A DNA stretch of 64,000 nucleotides from Methylobacterium hispanicum (GCF_022179285.1 NZ_BPQO01000020.1:59717-123716), one strand, 5' to 3'; positions 26,004 to 34,770 are shown, counted from the first letter of the stretch. Numbers and translations: made by a program. Notes: generated from the letters alone by a model not told the origin.

Positions 26004-27118
26004 GCGACACGCTTCGCATGATGGTGACGACCCACATGAACGCGACGGTCCGCAAGGCCGGCGCACGCAAGGCCATCGACATCGCGCTCCGCATCGACGT
26101 GCCCGCCGACGTCCTCGTCGCGTCCGAGGCCGAAGCTCCGACGGTTCTCAGGACGAAGCACGTCGAGAAGGGCTCGGCGGTCGTGCGCGAGTACCGCGGC
26201 TTCGACTGCCGCCTGTTCGAGCCGGTCCGCCTCGCGGACGAGGCGCCCGTGACTGCCGCGCAGTTCGGCGACCTTCTGGCGATCCGGGGCGAGCCCGACG
26301 CGTGGCGCAGTCCCTTCGCCACCGTCGAGGAGAAGTTCGCTTCTCCCGACGCCAAGAAGCCGGTCGCCACCCGCAACCTGCCCCACGAGCGCGACGCCGG
26401 GTTCCGCGAGGTCGTCAAGGACGACCGGGCCGAGCGCATGGCCGACGTCGCCAGGGCGGCCGCCGGCTTCCTCGTCGTCGACGGCGTCGTGCACCGCGAG
26501 TGCACGGCGCCGCGCTGGGTCGTCCGCGAGACCGACAAGCGCAAGCTGTCGATGGTGGCGGAGACCAACCCCGACTGGCCGTCGTTGGATTCGTTCGCGA
26601 TCGGCAGGGCGGCCGAGGCCTACGCCTACCTCGCCCTCAAGACGAAGCATCTGCGCACCTCGTCCGAGATCAAGCTCGGTCCCAAGGACCTCGACGAAGC
26701 CGGCCTGCCGGTCGGCGACGCCCTCGCCCGGTCCGGATGCTCGGTGGTGGGCGAGGTCCAGCCTTCCTGCGCCGACGCGGTGGCTGTCGCCGCCGCCTAC
26801 GGCCGCGCCCTGGCCGTCGAGACCGCGCCCTTCCTCGGCGCCCTTCCGCGCCCCGCGGTCGATCCCTGGATCGAGGCCCGGGACGTCGCCCGGGCGCTCG
26901 GCCCGTTCGACGAGATCGAGGCCGGCGTCGTCTTCGCGGCCGCGGAGGAGTTCAACGAGATCATGCGCGAGACGGAGCTCAACGCCGCCGACCAGAAGAA
27001 GCGGCAGGAGTTCCTGCGCAAGGTGGTCGAGCCCGTCCGCCTGCGGCTCTCGTTCGAGGACGTCCCTCAGCCCGCGGCCGTGCCGGATCTCGGCGACCTC
27101 GGCGGCCTCAATCCGTGA
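26000..27118 (+). CDS. Array paralog A10 (divergent, function unknown)
   Basis: 372 residues from ATG 26000 with GAAGG upstream. The second landmark reads REYRGFDCRLFEPV, the core reads FLVVDGVVHRECTAPRW, and ASVEVQPS-type sequence replaces the VPD block (VVGEVQPSCADAVAVAAAY). The VDGxxxRECxAPRW core is intermediate between A1/A2 (VDGxxWTECPxP) and the B subfamily (xPxPRW). It is richer in Lys than the others (KTKHLRTSSEIKLGPK). It follows the remnant through an ATGA overlap and ends in TGATG with B1. Confidence 0.7.
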   Translation: MSDTLRMMVTTHMNATVRKAGARKAIDIALRIDVPADVLVASEAEAPTVLRTKHVEKGSAVVREYRGFDCRLFEPVRLADEAPVTAAQFGDLLAIRGEPDAWRSPFATVEEKFASPDAKKPVATRNLPHERDAGFREVVKDDRAERMADVARAAAGFLVVDGVVHRECTAPRWVVRETDKRKLSMVAETNPDWPSLDSFAIGRAAEAYAYLALKTKHLRTSSEIKLGPKDLDEAGLPVGDALARSGCSVVGEVQPSCADAVAVAAAYGRALAVETAPFLGALPRPAVDPWIEARDVARALGPFDEIEAGVVFAAAEEFNEIMRETELNAADQKKRQEFLRKVVEPVRLRLSFEDVPQPAAVPDLGDLGGLNP

Positions 27119-28161
27119 TGCCCGCCTTGGATCTGCCGACTGTCCGGGTTCTGCTGCGCGGCCCGATCGACACGCTCTGCGGATCGAGCGGTCGCGCCGT
27201 CAGGCGCGAGGCGGTGTTCGACGCGGCCGTTCCGCACGACGTCGAGGGGGTGCTGCGGCCGTTCGCACGTTTCCGCCGCCACGACGAGGATACGCCGGGC
27301 GGTATCGTGTCGTTCGGCGGCAGGCTCCTGGCCGACCGTCCGGCCGCCTGGGAGCGCGCCAGCCGGCTGGACGGGCCGCACTCCGACGATCTCGGCAGGG
27401 TGTCCCCGTACGTCTTCGGGCCTATGGAATATCTGCGCGAGCCGCTCGGAGGCCACCGCCATCGCATCACGGGCGGGTTGAACTTCGACCGCTCCTCCCG
27501 GAAGCACTTCGCAGTGGATGGGTGCGCGATCCCCGCGTCCACCGGCGAAGCCGTGCCGGACGACCATCTATGGGCGCAGATCGCCGCCATGCGCGAAGAG
27601 GCCGCCGAAGCGATCCTGCTGACTCCGCAGGGTTTCTTCGTTCCCCGCCCGATGCCGCGCTGGGAGATTTGCCGGGGTTACATCGACAAGGACTTGGCGG
27701 AGTTGAGGCTCGCTGACCGCTCGCCGTGCTGCGAGGAGCGGTCGTTCCGGCTGGACCGGTTCGAAGCGGCGTCGCAGACCCTGCGGGACATCCCGTCTCC
27801 CCGGAAAGGCGTCTCGGGCGACCTGTTGAGCTGGGACGCCGAGTTGGCGCCGCCCCTGGAGGAGGACGTCGTCCGCTTGGCCAGGCTACGCGCACCCGCT
27901 CTGACCGACGCGCCGAGCGTGTCTCCCGACCTGCTCGAACCACGGCTCGTCGCCGACTGGCACGACCTGAGGAACGCACCCGGCATCCTGTCCGCGGAGG
28001 GCCGTCTCGGCGCGGATCGCATTCTGCAGTCCGCGGTGCGCATGATCGACCACCTGATGGGCTTCGACGGAGGCCACGCGTGGCGGCCTCTCCGCGACCG
28101 CATCGTCCTGGAACGGGCCGCCCTCCCCGTCCCCGCTTCCGCCACGGGGGTTCGACCGTGA
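27118..28161 (+). CDS. Array paralog B1 (function unknown)
   Basis: 347 residues, start in a TGATG overlap. It opens the second subfamily: a beta-rich N terminus (TVRVLLRGPIDTLCGSSGRA) leads to EAVFDAAVPHDVEGVL. The shared core reads ILLTPQGFFVPRPMPRWEI, followed by SFRLDRFEAA, which equals RLAEAxEFA of subfamily A. A downstream helix pair carries LEEDVVRLARLRAPAL, LVADWHDLRNAPG and GADRILQSAVRMIDHL, blocks that recur in all B members as DDVVxLA, WHxAAN and GAExVLxGLRxL. Confidence 0.72.
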   Translation: MPALDLPTVRVLLRGPIDTLCGSSGRAVRREAVFDAAVPHDVEGVLRPFARFRRHDEDTPGGIVSFGGRLLADRPAAWERASRLDGPHSDDLGRVSPYVFGPMEYLREPLGGHRHRITGGLNFDRSSRKHFAVDGCAIPASTGEAVPDDHLWAQIAAMREEAAEAILLTPQGFFVPRPMPRWEICRGYIDKDLAELRLADRSPCCEERSFRLDRFEAASQTLRDIPSPRKGVSGDLLSWDAELAPPLEEDVVRLARLRAPALTDAPSVSPDLLEPRLVADWHDLRNAPGILSAEGRLGADRILQSAVRMIDHLMGFDGGHAWRPLRDRIVLERAALPVPASATGVRP

Positions 28162-29219
28162 CCCCGCCGCAGGCGACGACGGCTGGCTCCCACGCCCGCA
28201 TCGTCGTGCAGACCCAAGTGGCGCTCGCCGACGAGGCGGGGAACCGGGTCCGCGCCCTGCTGTTCGTCGACGCCGAGGTGCCGGCCGATCCCGAGGCTAG
28301 GCTGCCCGTGATCGGCAGCTTCCCGCTCTACCGCGAGGAGCTGCGCTCCGATTATCTGAGCGCGGGAGGCGCGGTCTACAGGCTGCGGCGCGCCGACAAC
28401 GCGCGGCATACGTCCGCAATGGTGCCGCCCGAGCCGCGCCCCCGCCCGGAGGACGTTGTCGCGCGGTTCGAGTACCGCAGGTATGGAGAGGACGACTCCT
28501 TCTGGCCCGACGGCTTGAAGAACGACCCCGACCTCGCCGTCGCGGTCTACGGCGACGGTCCGCCGCGGATCCAGGGGGCCGGAGCCCGCTCGTTCGACCT
28601 CACCACGATCTCCGAGACCGTGGCGGCCATCCGGGCGGAGGCCCGCGCCCGCCTGATCCGCAGGCCCGAAGGCCTCTACTACCAAGCTCCCGTACCCGTC
28701 ATCCGGATCGTCCACGACTTCGTGAGCGAAGCCCCCTTCGCCTACGACGTCGTCGAGATGGACGCCACGGACGAGATGACGTTCTCCATCGACCGGGGCC
28801 GGGAGGCATCCGCATTCGCCCGGATGATCGCGGGCGGGCGTCCCCAACCCCCATTCGACGGCGCGATGACGACGAACCCCGGCCTGCTGCCGCTGCGGGA
28901 CGACGTCGTCGGACTTGCGTCGGCACTCGGTCCCCAGCTGGCGCGATTCAGCTTCTTCGACCCGCCGTCCATGGACCGGGAGACGCTGCTCGCATGGCAC
29001 GACGCGGCCAACGCCGAGCGGATCGCCACTACCCTGGGCAGGTCGGGGGCGGAGCGCGTGCTGACCGGCCTGAGGCGCCTGATCGGGTACCTGCATGAGA
29101 TCGACGCCATCGTCGAGTGCGCCCCGCACTTCCGGAAGCGCCTCGCCCGCATCGCGGCACGGATCGACCTCGAAGCCCCCCTGATCCCGTCCGCGAACCC
29201 CGCGGAGCCGCGCCCGTGA
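28158..29219 (+). CDS. Array paralog B2 (function unknown)
   Basis: 353 residues with a GTG start in a GTGA overlap. Blocks: RIVVQTQVALADEAGNRVRA, then FVDAEVPADPEARLPVIGSF, core RLIRRPEGLYYQAPVPVIRI, FSIDRGREASAFA, LRDDVVGLASAL, LLAWHDAANAERI and GAERVLTGLRRLI. The AEVPADPxxxLPVIG block after residue 30 is the N-terminal hallmark of subfamily B. It is soluble with no export signal. Confidence 0.72.
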   Translation: MTPPQATTAGSHARIVVQTQVALADEAGNRVRALLFVDAEVPADPEARLPVIGSFPLYREELRSDYLSAGGAVYRLRRADNARHTSAMVPPEPRPRPEDVVARFEYRRYGEDDSFWPDGLKNDPDLAVAVYGDGPPRIQGAGARSFDLTTISETVAAIRAEARARLIRRPEGLYYQAPVPVIRIVHDFVSEAPFAYDVVEMDATDEMTFSIDRGREASAFARMIAGGRPQPPFDGAMTTNPGLLPLRDDVVGLASALGPQLARFSFFDPPSMDRETLLAWHDAANAERIATTLGRSGAERVLTGLRRLIGYLHEIDAIVECAPHFRKRLARIAARIDLEAPLIPSANPAEPRP

Positions 29220-29353
29220 CGGGTCCCACGCCATTCGACATCCACTCGGATACCGACCTCTCCGGCCGAGCTCTCGTTCCGCCCGGTGGAGGGCTCGTCC
29301 ACCCATCCGCCTTCGCCTGTGCCGGGCGCCAACTCCGGCAGGCTACCCGATGA
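29216..29353 (+). CDS. Tiny 45-residue coupled ORF inside the array
   Basis: GTG 29216 overlaps the B2 stop (GTGA), and its own TGA overlaps the start of B3 (ATGA), so it bridges two array genes exactly as full paralogs do. Third positions are moderately GC-rich. The first residues (MTGPTPFDI) resemble the start of A9 (MTGPSL). It may be the stub of a deleted paralog kept because it preserves coupling, or a small functional peptide. It encodes too little to show a domain. Confidence 0.4.
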   Translation: MTGPTPFDIHSDTDLSGRALVPPGGGLVHPSAFACAGRQLRQATR

Positions 29354-30372
29354 CGACGGTCGGCGGTGCGTCCGCCTCCGGTGAGCTCGCGCTCGTCCGC
29401 GCCGACGTCGTCTTGCCGTGGCGGCCCGGCGCCTGCCTCAAGAAGGTCGACCTCGTGATCGGGGTCGTGGTCCCACGCCGCGTCCCGGGCGACGCTCCGG
29501 TGATCGGGCGATATCGCGTCGGCGACACCGTCCTCGTTCACCGGGCCTTCGGCGGAGCGAGAGTGGGTCCCCCTCCCGATCGATGGCACCCGACCGGTCG
29601 GTGCACCGGCCCGTTCGAGCATGCCCGATTGTTCGATCTGAAGGACTTCTCGGATTTGCGCTTCGCCCGGCGGGACGATTATCGGGATACGGAGCCGTAC
29701 ATCCTCGAACCGTTCTGGATCATGACCGAGGATGTGCCGGTCGGGCCCAGGACCGACGAGTTCGACCTGTCCGACCTCGGGCGGATCGCGGGCGTCGTGC
29801 GAGCCGAAGCCCAGGCGCGGTTGCTCTATCTCGCCGAGGCCGGGTGGTTCTCTCCCCGCCCGGCGCCCCGCTGGGTCCTTCAGTGGAATCGCGAGGGGTG
29901 GAGGGTGAGGCTGACGCCTGAAGCCGTATCGCCGGAGCGGAGCTACCGAATCGATCGTCTCGCCGATGCCATTCGGTTCGGCACCATCCTCGGCGATGGT
30001 CGTCCTGCCGTCGCGGATGGGGAGGTGCTCGATCACGATCCCGCCTGGGCGCCGGTCGAGCACGATCTGATCGCGTTGGCGCGCGAGGTCGCGCCCCAGG
30101 CGGCCCGGGAGCGGTGCTTCGATCCGGCCTGGATGCCGTCGGACTTGGTCAAAGCTTGGCATATGGCCGTCAATGGAGCGAAGCACGTCGACGACACGGG
30201 CCTTGAAGGAGCCGTTTCCGTCTTGCGCTCCTTCATGCTCATCTCGGACCACGTCGCGCTTGCTCGTCCCGGCGCACTGAAGGCGATGTTCGGGGCTGGG
30301 CTCCTCGGCACGAGGCTCGAATCCGACGGGATCGAAGCGCGGGAGAGCGTGGCTGGATGTCCGAGGCCTTGA
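29350..30372 (+). CDS. Array paralog B3 (function unknown)
   Basis: 340 residues, the shortest complete member, starting in an ATGA overlap with the tiny ORF. Blocks: ALVRADVVLPWRPGACLKKV, then VVVPRRVPGDAPVIGRY, core LLYLAEAGWFSPRPAPRWVL, YRIDRLADAIRF, EHDLIALAREVAPQ, LVKAWHMAVNGAKH and GAVSVLRSFMLI. Its 3' end overlaps B4 by 16 bases, the longest overlap in the array. Confidence 0.72.
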   Translation: MTTVGGASASGELALVRADVVLPWRPGACLKKVDLVIGVVVPRRVPGDAPVIGRYRVGDTVLVHRAFGGARVGPPPDRWHPTGRCTGPFEHARLFDLKDFSDLRFARRDDYRDTEPYILEPFWIMTEDVPVGPRTDEFDLSDLGRIAGVVRAEAQARLLYLAEAGWFSPRPAPRWVLQWNREGWRVRLTPEAVSPERSYRIDRLADAIRFGTILGDGRPAVADGEVLDHDPAWAPVEHDLIALAREVAPQAARERCFDPAWMPSDLVKAWHMAVNGAKHVDDTGLEGAVSVLRSFMLISDHVALARPGALKAMFGAGLLGTRLESDGIEARESVAGCPRP

Positions 30373-31415
30373 GCACGACGATCCCCGAACGGTCCGCCGT
30401 CTGCATCGGCCTCCACGTGGATCTGGCCACGCGCGGAGGGCGTCGCGGATGGCGTCTGCCCTTGATCGTCGAGGCGCTCGCCTTCCACGATCCCAACGGC
30501 GAGGTCCCCCGGCTGGCGGTTTGCAGGCTCGCCCGTGGCACGGATGGGATCGAGGAGGATCCGGTCGAGTATCTGGATTTCAACGGCACCGTCCTGCGCA
30601 CCCTCAACGATCCCCATGGGCACAGGTCGCGGGCGGCCTCCAAGTTGCCGGAGGCTCTGCGGGATCTCCCCTACTTCTTGCGAAACGACGTCGTCCTCGA
30701 ACCGGCTCCCAGGCACCATGCCATCGACGGCGAAGTCCCGCGGCCGCATCCGGGGACGATCCTCGCTCCCCTCGCCGGGGAGTTGTCGATTCCCGACCTG
30801 GATACGATCGACATCGGCCCCCTGGAGGCGGCCGTCGCCGAGGCGCGGCAGCTGGCGGCCCGCTGCCTCCTCCGCGGTCCGCAGGGATGGTACGTCGCCT
30901 CCGACCTGCCGCAGTGGCAGGTCTACGAGTACGGCTGGAGGACCAGGAAGGTCGTTCTTTCCCATCGGGCAATGGCCAGCGCGGGCGACATCTTCGCGAT
31001 CGACCGGCTGCACGACGCCCTGGGTCATGCGCGCCTCCTTCACGGTGCGGATTTCGAGGTGCTCGGCGAAGTTCGATACTTCGATCCGGCGCGGCGCCCG
31101 GAAGCGCTATCGGATCCGTGCGCCTTGGTGATCCGACTGGCGGCCTTCCTCGCTACGTTGCTTCGGCCGCAACTCGTCGCGATGGACCGCAGGGCGGTCG
31201 AGCAATGGCACGAGGTCGCCAATGCCCGGCATACGATCGCTCATGAAGGTCGGGACGGAGCCCGGAGGCTCCTCGCGACGTGCCGGGATCTGTTCGGTGA
31301 GTTCCTCTGGTCGAAGAGCCGGCGTCACGAGAGCGCTTGGCGTTCCGAGCAGCTGAGGCTGGGGGCCGAACTCGAGGCCCTGCACGCACTCCTACCCGGA
31401 CCCGGTGCGCCATGA
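30357..31415 (+). CDS. Array paralog B4 (function unknown)
   Basis: 352 residues. ATG 30357 lies 16 bases before the B3 stop. Blocks: CIGLHVDLATRGGRRGWRL, core CLLRGPQGWYVASDLPQWQV, FAIDRLHDALGHAR, CALVIRLAAFLATLLRPQL, AVEQWHEVANARHT and GARRLLATCRDLF. The core has DLPQW where others have APRW. An in-frame alternative start was not found close to the B3 stop, so the overlap is likely real. Confidence 0.72.
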   Translation: MSEALSTTIPERSAVCIGLHVDLATRGGRRGWRLPLIVEALAFHDPNGEVPRLAVCRLARGTDGIEEDPVEYLDFNGTVLRTLNDPHGHRSRAASKLPEALRDLPYFLRNDVVLEPAPRHHAIDGEVPRPHPGTILAPLAGELSIPDLDTIDIGPLEAAVAEARQLAARCLLRGPQGWYVASDLPQWQVYEYGWRTRKVVLSHRAMASAGDIFAIDRLHDALGHARLLHGADFEVLGEVRYFDPARRPEALSDPCALVIRLAAFLATLLRPQLVAMDRRAVEQWHEVANARHTIAHEGRDGARRLLATCRDLFGEFLWSKSRRHESAWRSEQLRLGAELEALHALLPGPGAP

Positions 31416-32512
31416 CCGTCGACGTTTCCGATCTGCCGACCATCCCCGTCGGCATCCCTGTCTGGCTGGACTGCTTCGAACGGGCGACCGGAACCCCCGT
31501 CCGCCAGCGCTTCGTCGTAGACGCCCGCATCGCGGTGGACGCCGGCGGCGAACTGCCGGCAGTTCTCGCGGCAACCGTCCGGTGGGGGGGACGGGTCGGC
31601 GACTGGTCCTTCCTCGGCGCGGGCGAAAGGACGTTCGCGCCCTTCCGGACCTGCTACTCGAGCCTCGGAACGGGGGGCAATCCGGCCTTCGAGGACTTGG
31701 CGACCGAAGCCCGCATCGCCTCCGAACTCCTCGAGCGCTCGAACTGGAACAACGAGTCCGTGGCTGCGCGTCAGATCTTCGCGTGGACCGGCCCGCATCG
31801 GTCGACCGGCACGGAGGCGCGGACGGATCGCCAGTCCGCCACCCCCGCCCGGCTCGCGGACAGCCGCTGGAGCCTCGACGAACAGTGCGAGGCCAGGATC
31901 GAGGCCGTGCGGAGGTACGCCTTCGGGAACGCTCTGGTGGCCGCCGACGGACTACGCATCTCTCGGCGCCTCCCGGTCTGGCTCGTCGACCCCAGGCACC
32001 AGGGTGTCGAAGTGCGTCTGACGCTCCTCAACGATTGGTCCGAATCGTTTGTGCCCTGGGCCTTCTCTCTCGACCGCCTGCAGGAGGCCCTCCGTTTCCA
32101 GGAGATTCTGGCGGGCGTCACCAAGCGGCCTGCGCTGCCGGTGGAAGGCGAGATCAGGAACTACGATGCCGCCTGGGACCGGCAGGACGACCTCGTCGAG
32201 TTCGCGAGCATGCTCGCGGCGCGGCGCGTTCCCGAGCTCGGCGGGAATCTTGCGGACATGCCGGCGAGAGCGGTCCATCTGTGGCGCCACCTGCTCGGTT
32301 CCGAGAGCGCCCTGCGTGACGAAGGCAGGCCGGCGGCTCTGCGCTGCCTCGCGGACTTCGTCGCCCTGCGGGACGTCCTGCTGGCGGAGGATTGCGTCGG
32401 GAACCCCGACATAGCTGCGTGGTGCGACGCCACCCGGCGTCCCGCGTTGCGGATCTCGGCGGTCGAACTCGCCGGGCCGGTCGCCGCCGCCGCACCCGGG
32501 GAGCGGCCATGA
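31412..32512 (+). CDS. Array paralog B5 (function unknown)
   Basis: 366 residues with start overlap ATGA. Blocks: PVWLDCFERATGTPVRQRFV, DARIAVDAGGELPAVLAA, core ALVAADGLRISRRLPVWLV, FSLDRLQEALRF, QDDLVEFASMLAARRV, AVHLWRHLLGSE and AALRCLADFVALRD. The core form DGLRISRRLPVW looks like a bridge between the DGRxLRRSxGPFW of subfamily A and the B form, which supports common ancestry of A and B. Confidence 0.72.
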   Translation: MTVDVSDLPTIPVGIPVWLDCFERATGTPVRQRFVVDARIAVDAGGELPAVLAATVRWGGRVGDWSFLGAGERTFAPFRTCYSSLGTGGNPAFEDLATEARIASELLERSNWNNESVAARQIFAWTGPHRSTGTEARTDRQSATPARLADSRWSLDEQCEARIEAVRRYAFGNALVAADGLRISRRLPVWLVDPRHQGVEVRLTLLNDWSESFVPWAFSLDRLQEALRFQEILAGVTKRPALPVEGEIRNYDAAWDRQDDLVEFASMLAARRVPELGGNLADMPARAVHLWRHLLGSESALRDEGRPAALRCLADFVALRDVLLAEDCVGNPDIAAWCDATRRPALRISAVELAGPVAAAAPGERP

Positions 32513-33570
32513 AAACTCTTTCCTTCGCGCGGTTGCCGACCGTCAGGCACCGGATCCACGTCGAGTTCGACGTCCTCGACCCCAGGACGGGGGCCGGGAC
32601 GCGCTCGCGGATGCCTGTCGAGATCGACGTTCCCGAGGACCGGCACGGAGCGACGTCGTCGGACGGGATCTACGCGGACGCGGGCCGCTGGCGGAACAGG
32701 CTCGTGGTCTATACCCGGATCGGCAACGTGAGCTTCGCCCCGCTGTACGATGCGACGCTCGGGAACTGCCCCGACAGCCTCCTGACCGATCCCGACCCAG
32801 GCCGCCAGCTCGCCCGGTTGAAGTTCGACGGCCGCTACGCCCTCCCGCGCCGCTTCGACGACGTGTTCTCGTCGGAAGGCCGGCTCCACGCCGCGACCGG
32901 CCGCAAGATCGAGAACCGCTGGTCGATACCGACGGAGACCTTCGAAGAGGTGGAGCGCTCCGGCCGCGAGGTCGTCGACCGCGACCGACGGGTGGCGGAG
33001 ATCCGGCATGCGGCTTCGCAGTGCTTCCTGATCCGGCCGGAGGCGGGTCTGTGCATGGCCGCGCATCAGCCCGTCTGGGGCGTCTTCGAGCGGGGCGGCC
33101 AGCCCTACGTCCAGCTTCACATCCTGGCGCCGGGTCGGCGCCGGCACGACGTGTTCGGGCTCCGGCGGCTCGACGATGCGACGGCGTTCGCAGGAGGTCT
33201 CGGACGCCCTGAACCGGTCGTCTCCGGCCGGGTCGTCGAGATGCCGAGCGAGCCGGAGACCCGGGACGACCCGTCCGCAGTCCTCGCGGGCGAACATGCC
33301 TGGATCGCCCGCGTCCTGCGGGACGTCGTCGGCCTGCTGCCGGCCGAGGCCGTGGCCTTCTGGCACGACTGCGCGCACGGAGCCGAGGCGGTCCGCGGGT
33401 ACGGCACGGCCGCGGACATGCTGGCCCTCGTGGACAGGATCGGCTTCGCCCTGCAGGATCACCCGACCCAGGCGGCGAACTGGGGCGCCGGAGTCCGCGG
33501 CCTGCGCCTGAGGCTCGCCTTCGAAGCCGGGCTCGCGGCGGCTCCCGCCGATGGAGGACCTCGACCGTGA
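32509..33570 (+). CDS. Array paralog B6 (function unknown)
   Basis: 353 residues with start overlap ATGA. Blocks: RIHVEFDVLDPRTGAGTRSR, PVEIDVPEDRHGATSS, core CFLIRPEAGLCMAAHQPVW, FGLRRLDDATAFAG, EHAWIARVLRDVVGLL and AVAFWHDCAHGAEA. The helix before the WHD block is better conserved than the N-terminal domain, as in other B members, suggesting the C-terminal half is the constant part. Confidence 0.72.
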   Translation: MKTLSFARLPTVRHRIHVEFDVLDPRTGAGTRSRMPVEIDVPEDRHGATSSDGIYADAGRWRNRLVVYTRIGNVSFAPLYDATLGNCPDSLLTDPDPGRQLARLKFDGRYALPRRFDDVFSSEGRLHAATGRKIENRWSIPTETFEEVERSGREVVDRDRRVAEIRHAASQCFLIRPEAGLCMAAHQPVWGVFERGGQPYVQLHILAPGRRRHDVFGLRRLDDATAFAGGLGRPEPVVSGRVVEMPSEPETRDDPSAVLAGEHAWIARVLRDVVGLLPAEAVAFWHDCAHGAEAVRGYGTAADMLALVDRIGFALQDHPTQAANWGAGVRGLRLRLAFEAGLAAAPADGGPRP

Positions 33571-34661
33571 GGCCGGAACGGACTCCCCGCGCGGCGGACC
33601 TCGGAACGGCCGAGGACGTGGTCGTGGCCACGTTCGACGGTATCGCCAGGGACGGCAGCGACGTGCGGATCCGGACCGCGGTCTCCGTCCGGATCCCGAT
33701 CGATCCGGGTGCCGAGTTGCCGTCGGTGGCCCGCTATGCCGCGGTCGGCCGCCGGTTGCCGGACTTCGAGGACGACTACCTCGGCTTCGACGGCGGCTGC
33801 TACTTCCCGGCATGGTATGCCTGCCAGCGAAGCCTCGGCGGCGAGTACCATACCGGCAACGCGGGCGCGGCGCTGTACCTCGCTTCGGCCGCAGGAATCC
33901 TTCCATCGGAGGACGCCCTGCAGCAGAAGCCCCACCACAGGATCACGGGTCGCCAGATCCGGGGACAGGACGTCCTGCAGCCTGCCGAGAGGATCGAGGA
34001 GTGCTCCTGGCTCGTTGACCTCCCGTCCCTCCGCCCTTCGATCGAGGAGGTGCGCGCGGCCGCCGCCCGGCTGATCCTGAGGCAGGGGGAAGGCGCCCGC
34101 GGGCGGACGTTCGTCCGCACGCCCCTGCCGGTGTGGACGCAGCCGCGATACGAAACGGAGAGCAGACCGGTTCTCCGCCTCCCGACCACCGACGACCTGC
34201 ACGGGACGGTCACCGCCTTCGGGCACGACCGTCTCGAAGAGGCGCTCGCCTTCGCCCGGCTTCCCTCGGTCCGCGGACGGCGGGACCTCGCTCCGCCGTC
34301 GGGCCGGATCGAGGTCGAACCGGGCTGGGCGGCGGAGGACGATCTGGTCTGGATCGCGCGGGTCGTCGGCGCGCACTGGATCCGGGATCTCGATCCCGTC
34401 GTCCCCCGACTCTCCGCGGCGGGCGTCGCGGCATGGCATCTGGGAGCGAACGCGAACGGGGTCGTCGCGGCCGAGGGCCGGAAGGGAGCGGAGGCGGTGC
34501 TGTCCGGACTGCTTCGGCTGCGGGACGAGGTCGAGGGCGATCCCGCCCTCGCGGCCTTCCGGTTCGTCGCGAACAAATCCCGGGAACTGGCCGACAGACT
34601 GGTGCACATCGAAGGAATGGTCACTCCGTCGGCGCTTCCGCCGCGCCCGCATCCGCGGTAG
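33567..34661 (+). CDS. Array paralog B7, last gene of the array (function unknown)
   Basis: 364 residues, GTG start in a GTGA overlap. Blocks: VVVATFDGIARDGSDVRIRT, AVSVRIPIDPGAELPSVARY, core LILRQGEGARGRTFVRTPLPVW, FGHDRLEEALAFAR, EDDLVWIARVVGAHWI, VAAWHLGANANGVV and GAEAVLSGLLRLRDEV. It matches the B consensus well at both ends. The array ends here; the next gene has its own promoter 64 bases further on. Confidence 0.72.
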   Translation: MRPERTPRAADLGTAEDVVVATFDGIARDGSDVRIRTAVSVRIPIDPGAELPSVARYAAVGRRLPDFEDDYLGFDGGCYFPAWYACQRSLGGEYHTGNAGAALYLASAAGILPSEDALQQKPHHRITGRQIRGQDVLQPAERIEECSWLVDLPSLRPSIEEVRAAAARLILRQGEGARGRTFVRTPLPVWTQPRYETESRPVLRLPTTDDLHGTVTAFGHDRLEEALAFARLPSVRGRRDLAPPSGRIEVEPGWAAEDDLVWIARVVGAHWIRDLDPVVPRLSAAGVAAWHLGANANGVVAAEGRKGAEAVLSGLLRLRDEVEGDPALAAFRFVANKSRELADRLVHIEGMVTPSALPPRPHPR

Positions 34662-34724
34662 ATGGAGGCGATCGTCCGGCGCCCTGGAACTGTAGCCCCA
34701 TCCGCGACAGGAGCCGACAGTTCG

Positions 34725-34753
34725 TTGACAGCTTCGGACTTCGGGGGCAGGCT
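34725..34753 (+). promoter_or_regulatory. Promoter with consensus -35 box
   Basis: TTGACA (34725-34730) and CAGGCT (34748-34753) are separated by 17 bases. The -10 box overlaps a perfect inverted repeat, and the octamer follows 9 bases later. It should drive the gene at 34781. Confidence 0.6.
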
Positions 34754-34770
34754 GCCCCCGCCGTTCCTTC
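34742..34770. promoter_or_regulatory. Palindrome over the -10 box plus octamer
   Basis: CGGGGGCAG (34742-34750) and CTGCCCCCG (34752-34760) form a perfect 9-base inverted repeat with one central base. It spans the -10 box. GTTCCTTC (34763-34770) follows directly. It could be an operator for a dimeric repressor, or a hairpin in the early transcript; a terminator is unlikely because no T-run follows. Confidence 0.45.

Noticed and set aside
15653..34661. Nonribosomal peptide or polyketide modules, or a phage tail array
   Set aside because: The repeated genes lack adenylation, condensation or ketosynthase motifs and do not show tail-fibre or baseplate patterns.
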